From NCBI GenBank assembly GCA_016793095.1, contig JAEUJQ010000056.1, forward strand, positions 62,001 through 126,000: DNA of 64,000 nt, written 5' to 3'. This DNA is from Myxococcaceae bacterium. GTDB lineage: Bacteria; Myxococcota; Myxococcia; Myxococcales; Myxococcaceae. Each line of letters begins with the position of its first letter. The first letter of the stretch is position 1. The notes beneath the pieces are model-generated. The model was not told where the DNA came from and made no database searches. It saw only the letters and a program-made list of their open reading frames with translations. Below, piece after piece: positions 44,401 to 52,366 of the stretch. The translations under genes were made by a program, and so were the position numbers.

Positions 44401-47219
44401 CAGAAGGTGCGGCCGTACTGCGGAAGCAGGTTCGCGCTCACCTCGCTCTGCACTGGCAGCAGGACGCGCGAGTCGAGGAGGTTCTGAACGCCGGCGAAGT
44501 AGCGCACCGGCCCGTAATCGCCCGACAGCCCGAAGTTGAGGAGCAGCGCCTCGCCAGTGGCCGTGGCCGTTGCCGAGGTCCGTCGCCCTGACTGGTACGT
44601 CGCCTGGCTCGACAGCCGCACGAGGCCTTCCTTCAGGGGGATCATCGCGCGTGCCGAGGCGAGGTGCTGCGGGTAGGGCGGCGCGTCGCTCCCGCCGGGT
44701 CCGCCGAGCATCACGAACGAGTACGTGCCCTCGACGAGCGTGAAGCGCCCCGGCTGCCATCGCAGCTGCGCCTCAGCGCCCAGCGCCGTCAGGCCTCGCG
44801 TGGTGTTCGAGTAGACGAAGCACTGCCGGGCGCCGCCCGCGCAGGCTGGCGGGTCGGACTCTTCCTGGTTGAGCACCACGAGCCGGTCGATGAGGTTGTA
44901 GTAGCCGCCGAGCGAGGCGCGGAGCTCGGGCGTGAAGTTGTGAGAGTGCTCGAGCTCGAAGGTGGTGATGTACTCGGGCGTGAGCGTTCCCGGCAGCGGC
45001 GCCCGCTGCGTCGCGAGCCCGTCGCTGAACGACAGCTCGTAGACGGTCGGCGCGCGGAAGGCGCGGCCCGCCACCAGCTTGGTGACGCCCGACTCGTACA
45101 GCCGCGCGACCACCGCGCCACGCGGCGAGAGCGCGAACTCCCCGACGTCGTTGTACTTGTCCACGCGCACGCCGGCCTGGAGGAAGAGCCGGTTGTTCCA
45201 CAGCTGCCACTCGTCCATCAGCGTGCCGGAGAAGAAGAAGCGGGTGGTGTTCTGGGGCGCCTGAAAGCCCTCTGGCTGCTGGTACGCGAGCTGGGCCTGG
45301 CCCTCGACGCCCAGCGTCAGCCGGTTGCCGTCGAAGAGGAAGAGGCCGCCGCGGACCTCGGCCGAGAACCAGTCACCGCCGCCGATGTCGGTGGTGCGAA
45401 ACGACCCGCCGTCGTCCCCGACCTTCGCGTAGTAGCCGCGGTATCGGCTCGCGTCGTAGGCGGCCCGCGCGGTGAGCGTGAAGCGCGAGGCGAACTCCTG
45501 CTCGAAGCGAAGCTCGGCGAAGCCGCGCGCGTCGGTGTACTCCGTGCCCGGAACGCCGAAGGCAGCGCCGAGCGGCGCGGTGGGCACCTGCTTCTTGCGC
45601 TGGTTCCACTTCGCGGTGAGCGACAGGCCCTTCCACCTGGCCTTGGCGTTCGCGCCGATCGACCGTTCGTCGTCGAGGCCCCGCACCACGCCAGCCGTCC
45701 CCAGGTCGGTGAGCTCTGCGCCCGTCGCCGTGAACCCCGCGACCGAGAGGATGGCGGACGCCTCGTCGTTTCCCAGCGAGCCGGTGACGCGCGCCTTCAC
45801 GCCGCCCACGCCGCCGGCCCCCACCACGCCCTCGACGTTGCGGTTCGTGAGGCGAGCGCGTGGCACCACGTTGATGACGCCGAAGAAGCCACCGCTGCCG
45901 AAGAGCAGCGAGGCCGGGCCCCGCACCACCTCGATGCGATCGACCTCGGCCAGGTCGACGTCGAAGTCCCTCGCCGAGAAGCCCTGACCCGCCCACACGT
46001 CGTTCACCGGGTGCCCATCGAAGAGGATGAGGATGCGTGTGTTGAGGTCGCCCGGCGGCGTGAAGCCGCGAATGCCGATGTACGTGTAGATGCGATCGTC
46101 GGTGAAGAAGAGCCCGCGCACCGCCCGCAGCGCCTCGGGCAGGGTCTGGTAGCCGAAGGCCTGGATCTCCTCGCGCGTGATGACGGTGATCGACGCTGGC
46201 GCCTGGTCGACCGAGAGCAGCTGCTTGCTGGCGGCGGTCACCTTCGGCGGCGCGTAGCGGAGGTCGGCGGCGATGCGCAGCTCCTGATCCGCGGTGACCT
46301 CGACCGTCTGCAGGAAAGGCGCGACGTCGGTCGCGGTGATCTCGAGCTGGTGCTTGCCCTCGGTGAGGTTCAGCACCACCGGCGTGAAGCCCGAGTCCTT
46401 GCCGTCGACGCGCACCACCGCCGCGTCGCGGTTGGCGGTGACGATCACCTTGCCGGTGGGCTTCGGCTTCTCGGGCAGCGACACCTTCGCGCTCACCTGG
46501 GCGTCGGCTCTCACGTCGACGAGCACCTGCTGCGGCAGGTACCCCGGCGCCTGCACGAGGAAGAGGCGCTGGCCGGGCGGCAGGGTCAGCGTCGCGGGCA
46601 GCCTGCCCAGCTCGGGTCCATCGGCCGTCTCGCGCACCACTGCCCCCGCGGGCGTGCCGGTCAGCTCGACGGCGCCGACGATGCGCGACAGCTCGACCGT
46701 CACCTTCGCCTCGCGGCCCTTCACGGCCGTCACCTTCGCCTGCGCCGGTCGGAAGCCCTCGGCCTTCACCAGCACCGTGTGCGCGCCGGGCTTCACCGCC
46801 ACCGTCTGCGGCGTCTTCCCGCGGCTGCCGAGGTCTTCGCGATCGACGAACAGCTCGCCCTCGGTGGGCGTGGCCGTCACCGTCACCAGCGCGACCTGCG
46901 GCGAGAGCCGGGCGAGCGCGGCCTTCACGTCCTTGCGGTCGTCGGCGGGCAGGGTGGGGTCGACGAAGAGATCGTGCCAGTAGCGGTACGCCTCGTCGGG
47001 CCGGTCGAGCGCCTCGTAGCAGCGCGCGATGTTGAACAGCACGTTGCGGTTCGGCACCAGCCGGTACGAGAGGAAGTAGCTCGACAGCGCGGCCTCGTAG
47101 TCGCGCTTCGTGTACGCCTGCACGCCGCGCGAGAAGGCGATGTCGGCCTCGTCAGCGGTGTTGTCGGCCAGCACCGGGGCCGTGAAGAGCAGCACCACCG
47201 AGACCGAGAGCGCGCGCAC
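44376..47219 (-). CDS. TonB-dependent receptor with TPR and PEGA domains
   Basis: 947 residues. Signal peptide MRALSVSVVLLFTAPVLA. Residues about 25-100 are TPR-like (YTKRDYEAALSSYFLSYRLVPNRNVLFNIARCYEALDR). Three PEGA-type beta-sandwich repeats follow (GELFVDREDLGSRGKTPQTV; GTPAGAVVRETADG; NRDAAVVRVDGKDSGFTPVVLNL). The plug domain starts near 330 (APASITVITREEIQAFGYQTLPEALRAVRG) with VDRIEVVRGPASLLFGSGGFFGVINVV, then a long barrel ending with aromatic FWLELSAGF. Energised uptake across the outer membrane, substrate unknown. Divergent from the cytochrome/oxidoreductase genes, 167 bp apart. Confidence 0.93.
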   Translation of the reverse strand: MRALSVSVVLLFTAPVLADNTADEADIAFSRGVQAYTKRDYEAALSSYFLSYRLVPNRNVLFNIARCYEALDRPDEAYRYWHDLFVDPTLPADDRKDVKAALARLSPQVALVTVTATPTEGELFVDREDLGSRGKTPQTVAVKPGAHTVLVKAEGFRPAQAKVTAVKGREAKVTVELSRIVGAVELTGTPAGAVVRETADGPELGRLPATLTLPPGQRLFLVQAPGYLPQQVLVDVRADAQVSAKVSLPEKPKPTGKVIVTANRDAAVVRVDGKDSGFTPVVLNLTEGKHQLEITATDVAPFLQTVEVTADQELRIAADLRYAPPKVTAASKQLLSVDQAPASITVITREEIQAFGYQTLPEALRAVRGLFFTDDRIYTYIGIRGFTPPGDLNTRILILFDGHPVNDVWAGQGFSARDFDVDLAEVDRIEVVRGPASLLFGSGGFFGVINVVPRARLTNRNVEGVVGAGGVGGVKARVTGSLGNDEASAILSVAGFTATGAELTDLGTAGVVRGLDDERSIGANAKARWKGLSLTAKWNQRKKQVPTAPLGAAFGVPGTEYTDARGFAELRFEQEFASRFTLTARAAYDASRYRGYYAKVGDDGGSFRTTDIGGGDWFSAEVRGGLFLFDGNRLTLGVEGQAQLAYQQPEGFQAPQNTTRFFFSGTLMDEWQLWNNRLFLQAGVRVDKYNDVGEFALSPRGAVVARLYESGVTKLVAGRAFRAPTVYELSFSDGLATQRAPLPGTLTPEYITTFELEHSHNFTPELRASLGGYYNLIDRLVVLNQEESDPPACAGGARQCFVYSNTTRGLTALGAEAQLRWQPGRFTLVEGTYSFVMLGGPGGSDAPPYPQHLASARAMIPLKEGLVRLSSQATYQSGRRTSATATATGEALLLNFGLSGDYGPVRYFAGVQNLLDSRVLLPVQSEVSANLLPQYGRTFWLELSAGF

Positions 47220-47296
47220 AGCGCCACACTACCCGCGCGGCCGGAGGCCTCAACTTCCGCGGAGTTCCGATGCACCGCGGCCTGTGGCCGATCAAG

Positions 47297-47314
47297 TGTC
47301 AGCGGGGTCTGACA
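47297..47314. promoter_or_regulatory. TGTCAG-N6-CTGACA inverted repeat in a divergent promoter region
   Basis: Perfect 6-bp arms separated by CGGGGT, located between the TonB receptor gene (start 47219) and the oxidoreductase gene (start 47387). Placed to control one or both of them. It may be an operator for a dimeric regulator; alternatively a remnant of a dispersed palindromic repeat. Confidence 0.35.
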
Positions 47315-47386
47315 GTGCTTTGAGGAAGGTGGCTCCAGTGGGATTGTCCCTACCGCTGCGGTCGCGACGAGAGGTTGCGCGTCTTC

Positions 47387-49600
47387 ATGGTGCTTGACGT
47401 TCTGGTCCTCGGGGGACTGCTGGCCATCGGGCTGGGCCTCGGGCTCTTCATGCTGCGCCGCCGGGCCAGGCGCGAGGCCGCCGACTCGGCCGTGCTGGCC
47501 ACCGCGGTGAAGGAAGGCCGTGCCGAGGCGATGACGCTGCACCCCGTCATCGATCCTGATCGGTGCATCGGCAGCCTCTCGTGCCTGTCCGTGTGCCCCG
47601 AGGGCGACATCCTCGGCGTGGTGGACGGCAAGGCCGCGCTGGTGAACCCGAGCGCCTGCATCGGCCACGGCAAGTGCGCGCTCGAGTGCCCGGTCAACGC
47701 CATCACCCTCGTCTTCGGCTCCGAGAAGCGCGGCGTCGATCTGCCCGAGGTCGACGAGTTCTTCGAGACCAGCAGGAAGGGCCTGCACATCGTCGGCGAG
47801 CTCGGCGGCATGGGCCTCATCAAGAACGCCATCACCCAGGGCCTGCAGCTCGCGCGACACCTCGGACCGAAGCTGAAGCCCACCAGCACGAAGGACCTGG
47901 CTGACGTCATCATCGTGGGCGCCGGGCCATCGGGGCTCGCCACGGCGCTGGGCCTCAAGGAGCTGGGCCTCTCGTTCCACGTGCTCGACCAGGACACGCT
48001 CGGCGGCACCATCGCCCACTACCCGCGGCAGAAGGTGGTGATGACCGAGCGCATCGATCTTCCCTTCTTCGGACGGTTCGGCGCCCCGCTCATCTCGAAG
48101 GAGCAGCTGCTCGAGAGCTGGCAGGCCGCGGTCAAGAAGGCCGGCTTCAAGGTGCACACGGGCGTGAAGGTCGACCGCATCGAAGGCGAAGACGGCGCGT
48201 TCGTGGTGCAGACCTCGAAGGGCCCGGTGAAGGGGCGCAAGGTGGTGCTGGCCATCGGCCGGCGTGGCACTCCCCGCAAGCTGGGCGTCGCCGGCGAAGA
48301 GGACTTCAGCAAGGTCACCTACCGGCTCGTCGACGCGCGCCAGTACGAGACGGGCCGGGTGCTCGTGGTCGGCGGAGGCGACGCGGCGCTCGAGGCGGCC
48401 ATTCAGCTCGCCCAGGAGACCGACGCCGAGGTCTCGCTCAGCTACCGGCAGGCCGAGCTCGGCAAGGCGCGCGAGGCGAACAAGAAGCGCTTCAAGGAGC
48501 TCGTCGACCAGGGCCGCATCTTCTCGTTCATGCCGTCGACGGTGAAGGCCGTGAAGCAGAGCTCGCTCACCCTCGAGTACGACGGCAAGCAGCTCGACCT
48601 GCCCAACGACTACGTCATCGCCTGCCTCGGCGGTGAGCTGCCCACCGAGTTTCTCGCGAAGTCGGGCGTCACCATGACGCGCCTGCACGGCGAGGCCCTG
48701 GGAGCGAAGGCGAAGCGCGGCAGCGCGCTGAAAGACCAGAACGAGCGGCGCCACCGGCGCCTGTCCTTCGGGCTCTTCCTCGTCGGAGCGCTCATCGTGG
48801 CGACGCTCTTCGTGGTGGGGCAGGACTACTACCGGCTGCCGCTGGCCGCCCGCGCTGCGCACCCGGGTCACGCGTTCTTGAAGCCCGCGGGGCCCTGGGG
48901 CCACGGCGTCGGCATCGTCGCCACCGTCGTGATGCTGTCGAACTTCCTCTACGCCGTGCGCAAGCGCTGGGAGCGGCTCAAGGGGTTCAGCACCATCCGC
49001 ACCTGGCTCACCTTCCACCAGTTCGTCGGCTTCTTGAGCCCGCTCGTCATCGTCTTCCACGCGGCGTTCCAGACGAAGAACCAGCTCGCGACGCTGACGG
49101 GGGTGTGGATGACGGTGGTGGTGATCACCGGCGTCATCGGCCGCTTCCTGTACCAGCTGGTGCCGACCGACGCGAAGAGCGATGACCTCGCGTCGATCTC
49201 CCGTCGGTGGAAGCAGACCGGCGACGAGCTGGAGGAGGAGGTGACGAGGCTCGAGCTGCCGCAGTCGGTGCGCTCGCTGCTCGACGTCGCCGAGCACCGC
49301 CCCTCCGAGGACTCGCTGCTCCGCTTCTTCACACAGCTACCGAGGCAGTACGCCTCGGACTGGCGGCGGCTGCGCGAGGTGTGGCACCTCTTCCCCACGC
49401 CGGCGCATGGCCGCGAGTTCCGCAAGGACTTCTTCCAGCTCCGCAAGCTGCAGAGCCAGGTCGCCTTCTTCAAGTCGCTCAAGCGGGTGATGAGCGTCTG
49501 GCGCGTCTTCCACGTGGTGCTCGCGATCCTCCTCGTGCTCCTCATCGCCGCGCACATCGGGCTGTCGCTCTTCCTCGGCTACCGGTGGATCTTGAAGTGA
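47387..49600 (+). CDS. Membrane NAD(P)/FAD-Fe-S-heme b oxidoreductase fusion
   Basis: 737 residues. N-terminal transmembrane helix (VLGGLLAIGLGLGLFMLRR), two 4Fe-4S ferredoxin-type motifs (CIGSLSCLSVCPEG near 60 and CIGHGKCALECP near 91), then an FAD/NAD(P)-binding domain (VIIVGAGPSGLATALGL near 175; VLVVGGGDAALEAA near 320). The C-terminal part has four or five helices with paired histidines (LTFHQFVGF, IVFHAAFQ, VFHVVLAI, IAAHIGLS), consistent with two b-type hemes as in ferric-reductase/cytochrome b561-like modules. Likely passes electrons from NAD(P)H through Fe-S to membrane heme. The next gene (20-heme cytochrome) starts in a 4-nt overlap, so it is the electron entry point of the cytochrome cluster. 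Confidence 0.88.
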   Translation: MVLDVLVLGGLLAIGLGLGLFMLRRRARREAADSAVLATAVKEGRAEAMTLHPVIDPDRCIGSLSCLSVCPEGDILGVVDGKAALVNPSACIGHGKCALECPVNAITLVFGSEKRGVDLPEVDEFFETSRKGLHIVGELGGMGLIKNAITQGLQLARHLGPKLKPTSTKDLADVIIVGAGPSGLATALGLKELGLSFHVLDQDTLGGTIAHYPRQKVVMTERIDLPFFGRFGAPLISKEQLLESWQAAVKKAGFKVHTGVKVDRIEGEDGAFVVQTSKGPVKGRKVVLAIGRRGTPRKLGVAGEEDFSKVTYRLVDARQYETGRVLVVGGGDAALEAAIQLAQETDAEVSLSYRQAELGKAREANKKRFKELVDQGRIFSFMPSTVKAVKQSSLTLEYDGKQLDLPNDYVIACLGGELPTEFLAKSGVTMTRLHGEALGAKAKRGSALKDQNERRHRRLSFGLFLVGALIVATLFVVGQDYYRLPLAARAAHPGHAFLKPAGPWGHGVGIVATVVMLSNFLYAVRKRWERLKGFSTIRTWLTFHQFVGFLSPLVIVFHAAFQTKNQLATLTGVWMTVVVITGVIGRFLYQLVPTDAKSDDLASISRRWKQTGDELEEEVTRLELPQSVRSLLDVAEHRPSEDSLLRFFTQLPRQYASDWRRLREVWHLFPTPAHGREFRKDFFQLRKLQSQVAFFKSLKRVMSVWRVFHVVLAILLVLLIAAHIGLSLFLGYRWILK

Positions 49601-51363
49601 GCGTGCGCGTGGCGGTGCTCGGCCTGTCCCTCGTGGCGCTCGAGGCGCGCGCCGACCTCTTCTCCCCAGGCGAACTCGCGAGGGCGCACCAGAGCCTCTC
49701 GGGCCTGGGCAACTGCACGAAGTGCCACCCGGCTGGAGGTCAGTTGAGCCAGGAGTCGTGCCTCGAGTGCCACAGCGAGCTGACGCCCCGCATCGGCAAG
49801 GGCGCCGGCCTGCACGGCCGCATTCCCACCGACAAGCGAAACTGTGAGGGCTGCCACCGCGAGCACCAGGGCGAGGCGCACCAGCTCATCGACTGGGGGC
49901 CGCAAGGAGAGAAGAGCTTCAACCACCAGCGCACCGGCTGGGCCCTCAAGGGCGCGCACGCCCCCGCGAAGTGCACCGCCTGCCACGAGCCGCGCCTCGT
50001 GCAGTCCGCGCCCGTCCGCGCGCTGATGGACAAGCGCCCGCACACCCGCCTCGGCCTCTCGACCGCCTGCACCGCCTGCCACTTCGACGAGCACCGCGGC
50101 CAGCAGCAGGAGGATTGCGAGTTCTGCCACGTCGAGAAGGCGTGGAAACCGGCGCCAGGCTTCAACCACAACGAGACGAAGTACCCGCTGCGCGGCAAGC
50201 ACGCGAAGGTGAAGTGCACCGGCTGCCACGACGCCGAGAAGGACGCCGAAGCCCACGGCTTCCCCGTGCCGAAGAGCGAGACCTTCCTTCGCTTTGCGCC
50301 GCTCGAGTACCGGGCCTGCACCGACTGCCACAAGGACCCGCATGGAGGCGCCTTCGGCCAGCGCTGCCAGAGCTGCCACGTGCCCGACGGGTGGATGGTG
50401 CTGCGCAACGTGACCGGCGAGCGGGCCTTTCACGAGAAGACGGACTTCCCGCTGAAGGGCGCCCACCTCGACGTCGACTGCAAGACGTGCCACGGCCCGT
50501 TCCCGGGCGTGAAGGCGAAGTTCAAGGACCTCGAGCACAAGACCTGCGCCACCTGCCACCCCGATGCGCACGCGGGCCAGCTCGGCTCGGGGAAGGACAC
50601 GCCCGACTGCAAGGCCTGCCACTCGGAGCAGGGCTTCTCGCCCGTCAGCTACCCCCTCGAGGCGCACGCGAAGACGCGCTACCCGCTCGAGGGCGCGCAC
50701 CAGTCGGTGGCCTGCAACGCCTGTCACGAGCAGAACCCGGCGCTCAAGGCGAAGGTGCCGAAGGCCACCCTCGTCGACCTCAAGCGCCGCGGCCGCCAGG
50801 AGCTCTTCAGCTTCGCCGTGTTCGACGTGACGAAGCCGCTCGATGCCTGCGAGACGTGCCACGCCGACGCGCACAAGGGGCAGTTCAAGGACGTCGCGAA
50901 GGGCTGCGTGGCCTGCCACGACACCAGCAGCTTCCGGCACCTCACCTTCGACCACGACAAGGCCTCGCGGTTCCCGCTCGAGGGCGCGCACGAGAAGGTG
51001 GCCTGCGGGAAGTGCCACGCGCCGGCGGGGCCCTCGCTGCCGCTGCGCTACAAGCCCCTCGAGCAGGCCTGCCGCGCCTGCCACGCCGACGAGCACGCCG
51101 GGCAGTTCTCGAAGAAAGAGCCCGCCGCCTGCGAGCGCTGCCACGGCGAGAAGGCCTTCAAGCCGTCGAAGTTCCGCCACGAGCCGCCGTTCACCGACTT
51201 CCTGCTCGACGGCCAGCACGCGCAGGCGAAGTGCGAGGCGTGCCATCGCAAGGTGACGGTCGCGTCGGGCGTCACCACGGCTCAGTACCGGCCGCTGCCG
51301 CGCACGTGTGAGGGCTGCCACGCCGACTACCACGAGGGCGCGTTCAAGGGGTTCGAGCCATGA
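49597..51363 (+). CDS. 20-heme exported cytochrome c
   Basis: 588 residues from a GTG overlapping the previous stop. Signal peptide (VAVLGLSLVALEARA) then twenty CXXCH heme-binding motifs spread along the whole chain, for example NCTKCH, NCEGCH, DCEFCH, GCVACH and TCEGCH, with repeated FNHQRTGWALKGAHAPAKC / FPLEGAHEKVACGKC blocks of roughly 70-90 residues that look like internal duplications. Predicted periplasmic multiheme wire (cytochrome c3-like / decaheme-repeat). ATGA overlap with the next cytochrome gene shows they are made together. Heme attachment needs a Ccm system, not seen here. Confidence 0.92.
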   Translation: MSVRVAVLGLSLVALEARADLFSPGELARAHQSLSGLGNCTKCHPAGGQLSQESCLECHSELTPRIGKGAGLHGRIPTDKRNCEGCHREHQGEAHQLIDWGPQGEKSFNHQRTGWALKGAHAPAKCTACHEPRLVQSAPVRALMDKRPHTRLGLSTACTACHFDEHRGQQQEDCEFCHVEKAWKPAPGFNHNETKYPLRGKHAKVKCTGCHDAEKDAEAHGFPVPKSETFLRFAPLEYRACTDCHKDPHGGAFGQRCQSCHVPDGWMVLRNVTGERAFHEKTDFPLKGAHLDVDCKTCHGPFPGVKAKFKDLEHKTCATCHPDAHAGQLGSGKDTPDCKACHSEQGFSPVSYPLEAHAKTRYPLEGAHQSVACNACHEQNPALKAKVPKATLVDLKRRGRQELFSFAVFDVTKPLDACETCHADAHKGQFKDVAKGCVACHDTSSFRHLTFDHDKASRFPLEGAHEKVACGKCHAPAGPSLPLRYKPLEQACRACHADEHAGQFSKKEPAACERCHGEKAFKPSKFRHEPPFTDFLLDGQHAQAKCEACHRKVTVASGVTTAQYRPLPRTCEGCHADYHEGAFKGFEP

Positions 51364-52244
51364 CGGGCCTCGTGCTGCTCGTGCTGGTGGCGGCGCCGCT
51401 CGACGGCGGCCTGGGTTCGCCAGACGCCGGGCGCGCGTTCTCGATTCCTTCGCTCGCGGTCGCCCTCGGCAAGCCGCAGGCCGGGCACGGCGAGACCGCC
51501 TGCGCCGCGTGCCACTCGACCTCCTCGTGGCTGGACGTGCGCTTCAACCACGACCGCACCGGCTTCCCCCTCACCGGGCGACACCAGCGCACCTCGTGCA
51601 AGGGCTGCCACCAGAAGGACTTCAAGACCCCGCTCACCCGCGGCTGCGCGGGCTGCCACCGCGACGTCCACGCCGGCGACCTCGGCGTGCGCTGCGAGGG
51701 CTGCCACGACACGTCTGACTGGCGCTCGCGCTTCGACGCCGACGCGCACCGGCGCACCAACTTCCCCCTCCTTGGCGCGCACGCCGGGCTGCCGTGCGTC
51801 GAGTGCCACGTCGAGGCCCGCGAGCGCCGCTTCACCCGCGCCACCGTCGACTGCCTCTCGTGCCACCAGGGCGACGCGGCGCGCACGCGGGGCACCGCCG
51901 TCGACCACGCGGCCCTGGGCTTCGACGCGCGCGAGTGCCGGCAGTGTCACGGGCCGCTGCGCTTCTCGCCAGCGCTCTTGCCCGATCACGATCGCTGCTT
52001 CCCCATCAACGGCGGGGCGCACGCGGGCATCGGCTGCCAGGCCTGCCACACGTCGCTGCGCGCCGCCTCGTCGGCGGGCACCTGCCGCACCGGCACCGCG
52101 GCCTGCACCTCGTGCCACGAGCACCAGTGCACGCCAGGCGCCCCCTCGACCGAGACCGACCGGCAGCACGCCAACGTCGCCGGCTACGCCTGCCAGAGCC
52201 AGCGCTGCTACGGCTGCCACCAGCCGGCGGGGGTGCAGCCATGA
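51360..52244 (+). CDS. 10-heme exported cytochrome c
   Basis: 294 residues. Signal-like N-terminus MTGLVLLVLVAAP. Ten CXXCH motifs (ACAACH, SCKGCH, GCAGCH, RCEGCH, PCVECH, DCLSCH, ECRQCH, GCQACH, ACTSCH and RCYGCH). Same GAHAGLPCVECH-type repeat as the preceding 20-heme protein, so the two share a common origin. Translationally coupled to the upstream gene by ATGA overlap. Likely periplasmic, carrying electrons from the 20-heme protein to the outer-membrane complex. Confidence 0.92.
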   Translation: MTGLVLLVLVAAPLDGGLGSPDAGRAFSIPSLAVALGKPQAGHGETACAACHSTSSWLDVRFNHDRTGFPLTGRHQRTSCKGCHQKDFKTPLTRGCAGCHRDVHAGDLGVRCEGCHDTSDWRSRFDADAHRRTNFPLLGAHAGLPCVECHVEARERRFTRATVDCLSCHQGDAARTRGTAVDHAALGFDARECRQCHGPLRFSPALLPDHDRCFPINGGAHAGIGCQACHTSLRAASSAGTCRTGTAACTSCHEHQCTPGAPSTETDRQHANVAGYACQSQRCYGCHQPAGVQP

Positions 52245-52366
52245 CGAGATGGCTCGGCTCCCTCTCCCGGCGACCGCGGCCGAACACGCCCGGAGCAGCC
52301 GTGACGCCGCGCCTCCATGAGCGCGCCACGGCCTCGCTGCACACACGCACAGGAGAGCGGCCATGA
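52241..52366 (+). CDS. Tiny Arg-rich ORF bridging two genes (41 aa)
   Basis: Its ATG overlaps the stop of the 10-heme gene and its stop TGA overlaps the ATG of the barrel gene. The product begins MTRWLGSLSRRPRPN and is Arg/Thr-rich, with no recognised domain. The first 10 nt of the ORF and of the next gene are nearly the same (ATGACGAGA / ATGACGAGG), so it could also be a duplicated leader region rather than a protein. Could couple translation across the 118-bp gap. Confidence 0.35.
   Translation: MTRWLGSLSRRPRPNTPGAAVTPRLHERATASLHTRTGERP

Noticed and set aside
44664-49297. Long open frames antisense to the TonB receptor and oxidoreductase genes
   Set aside because: No domain, His/Arg-rich composition, overlap with well-supported genes.
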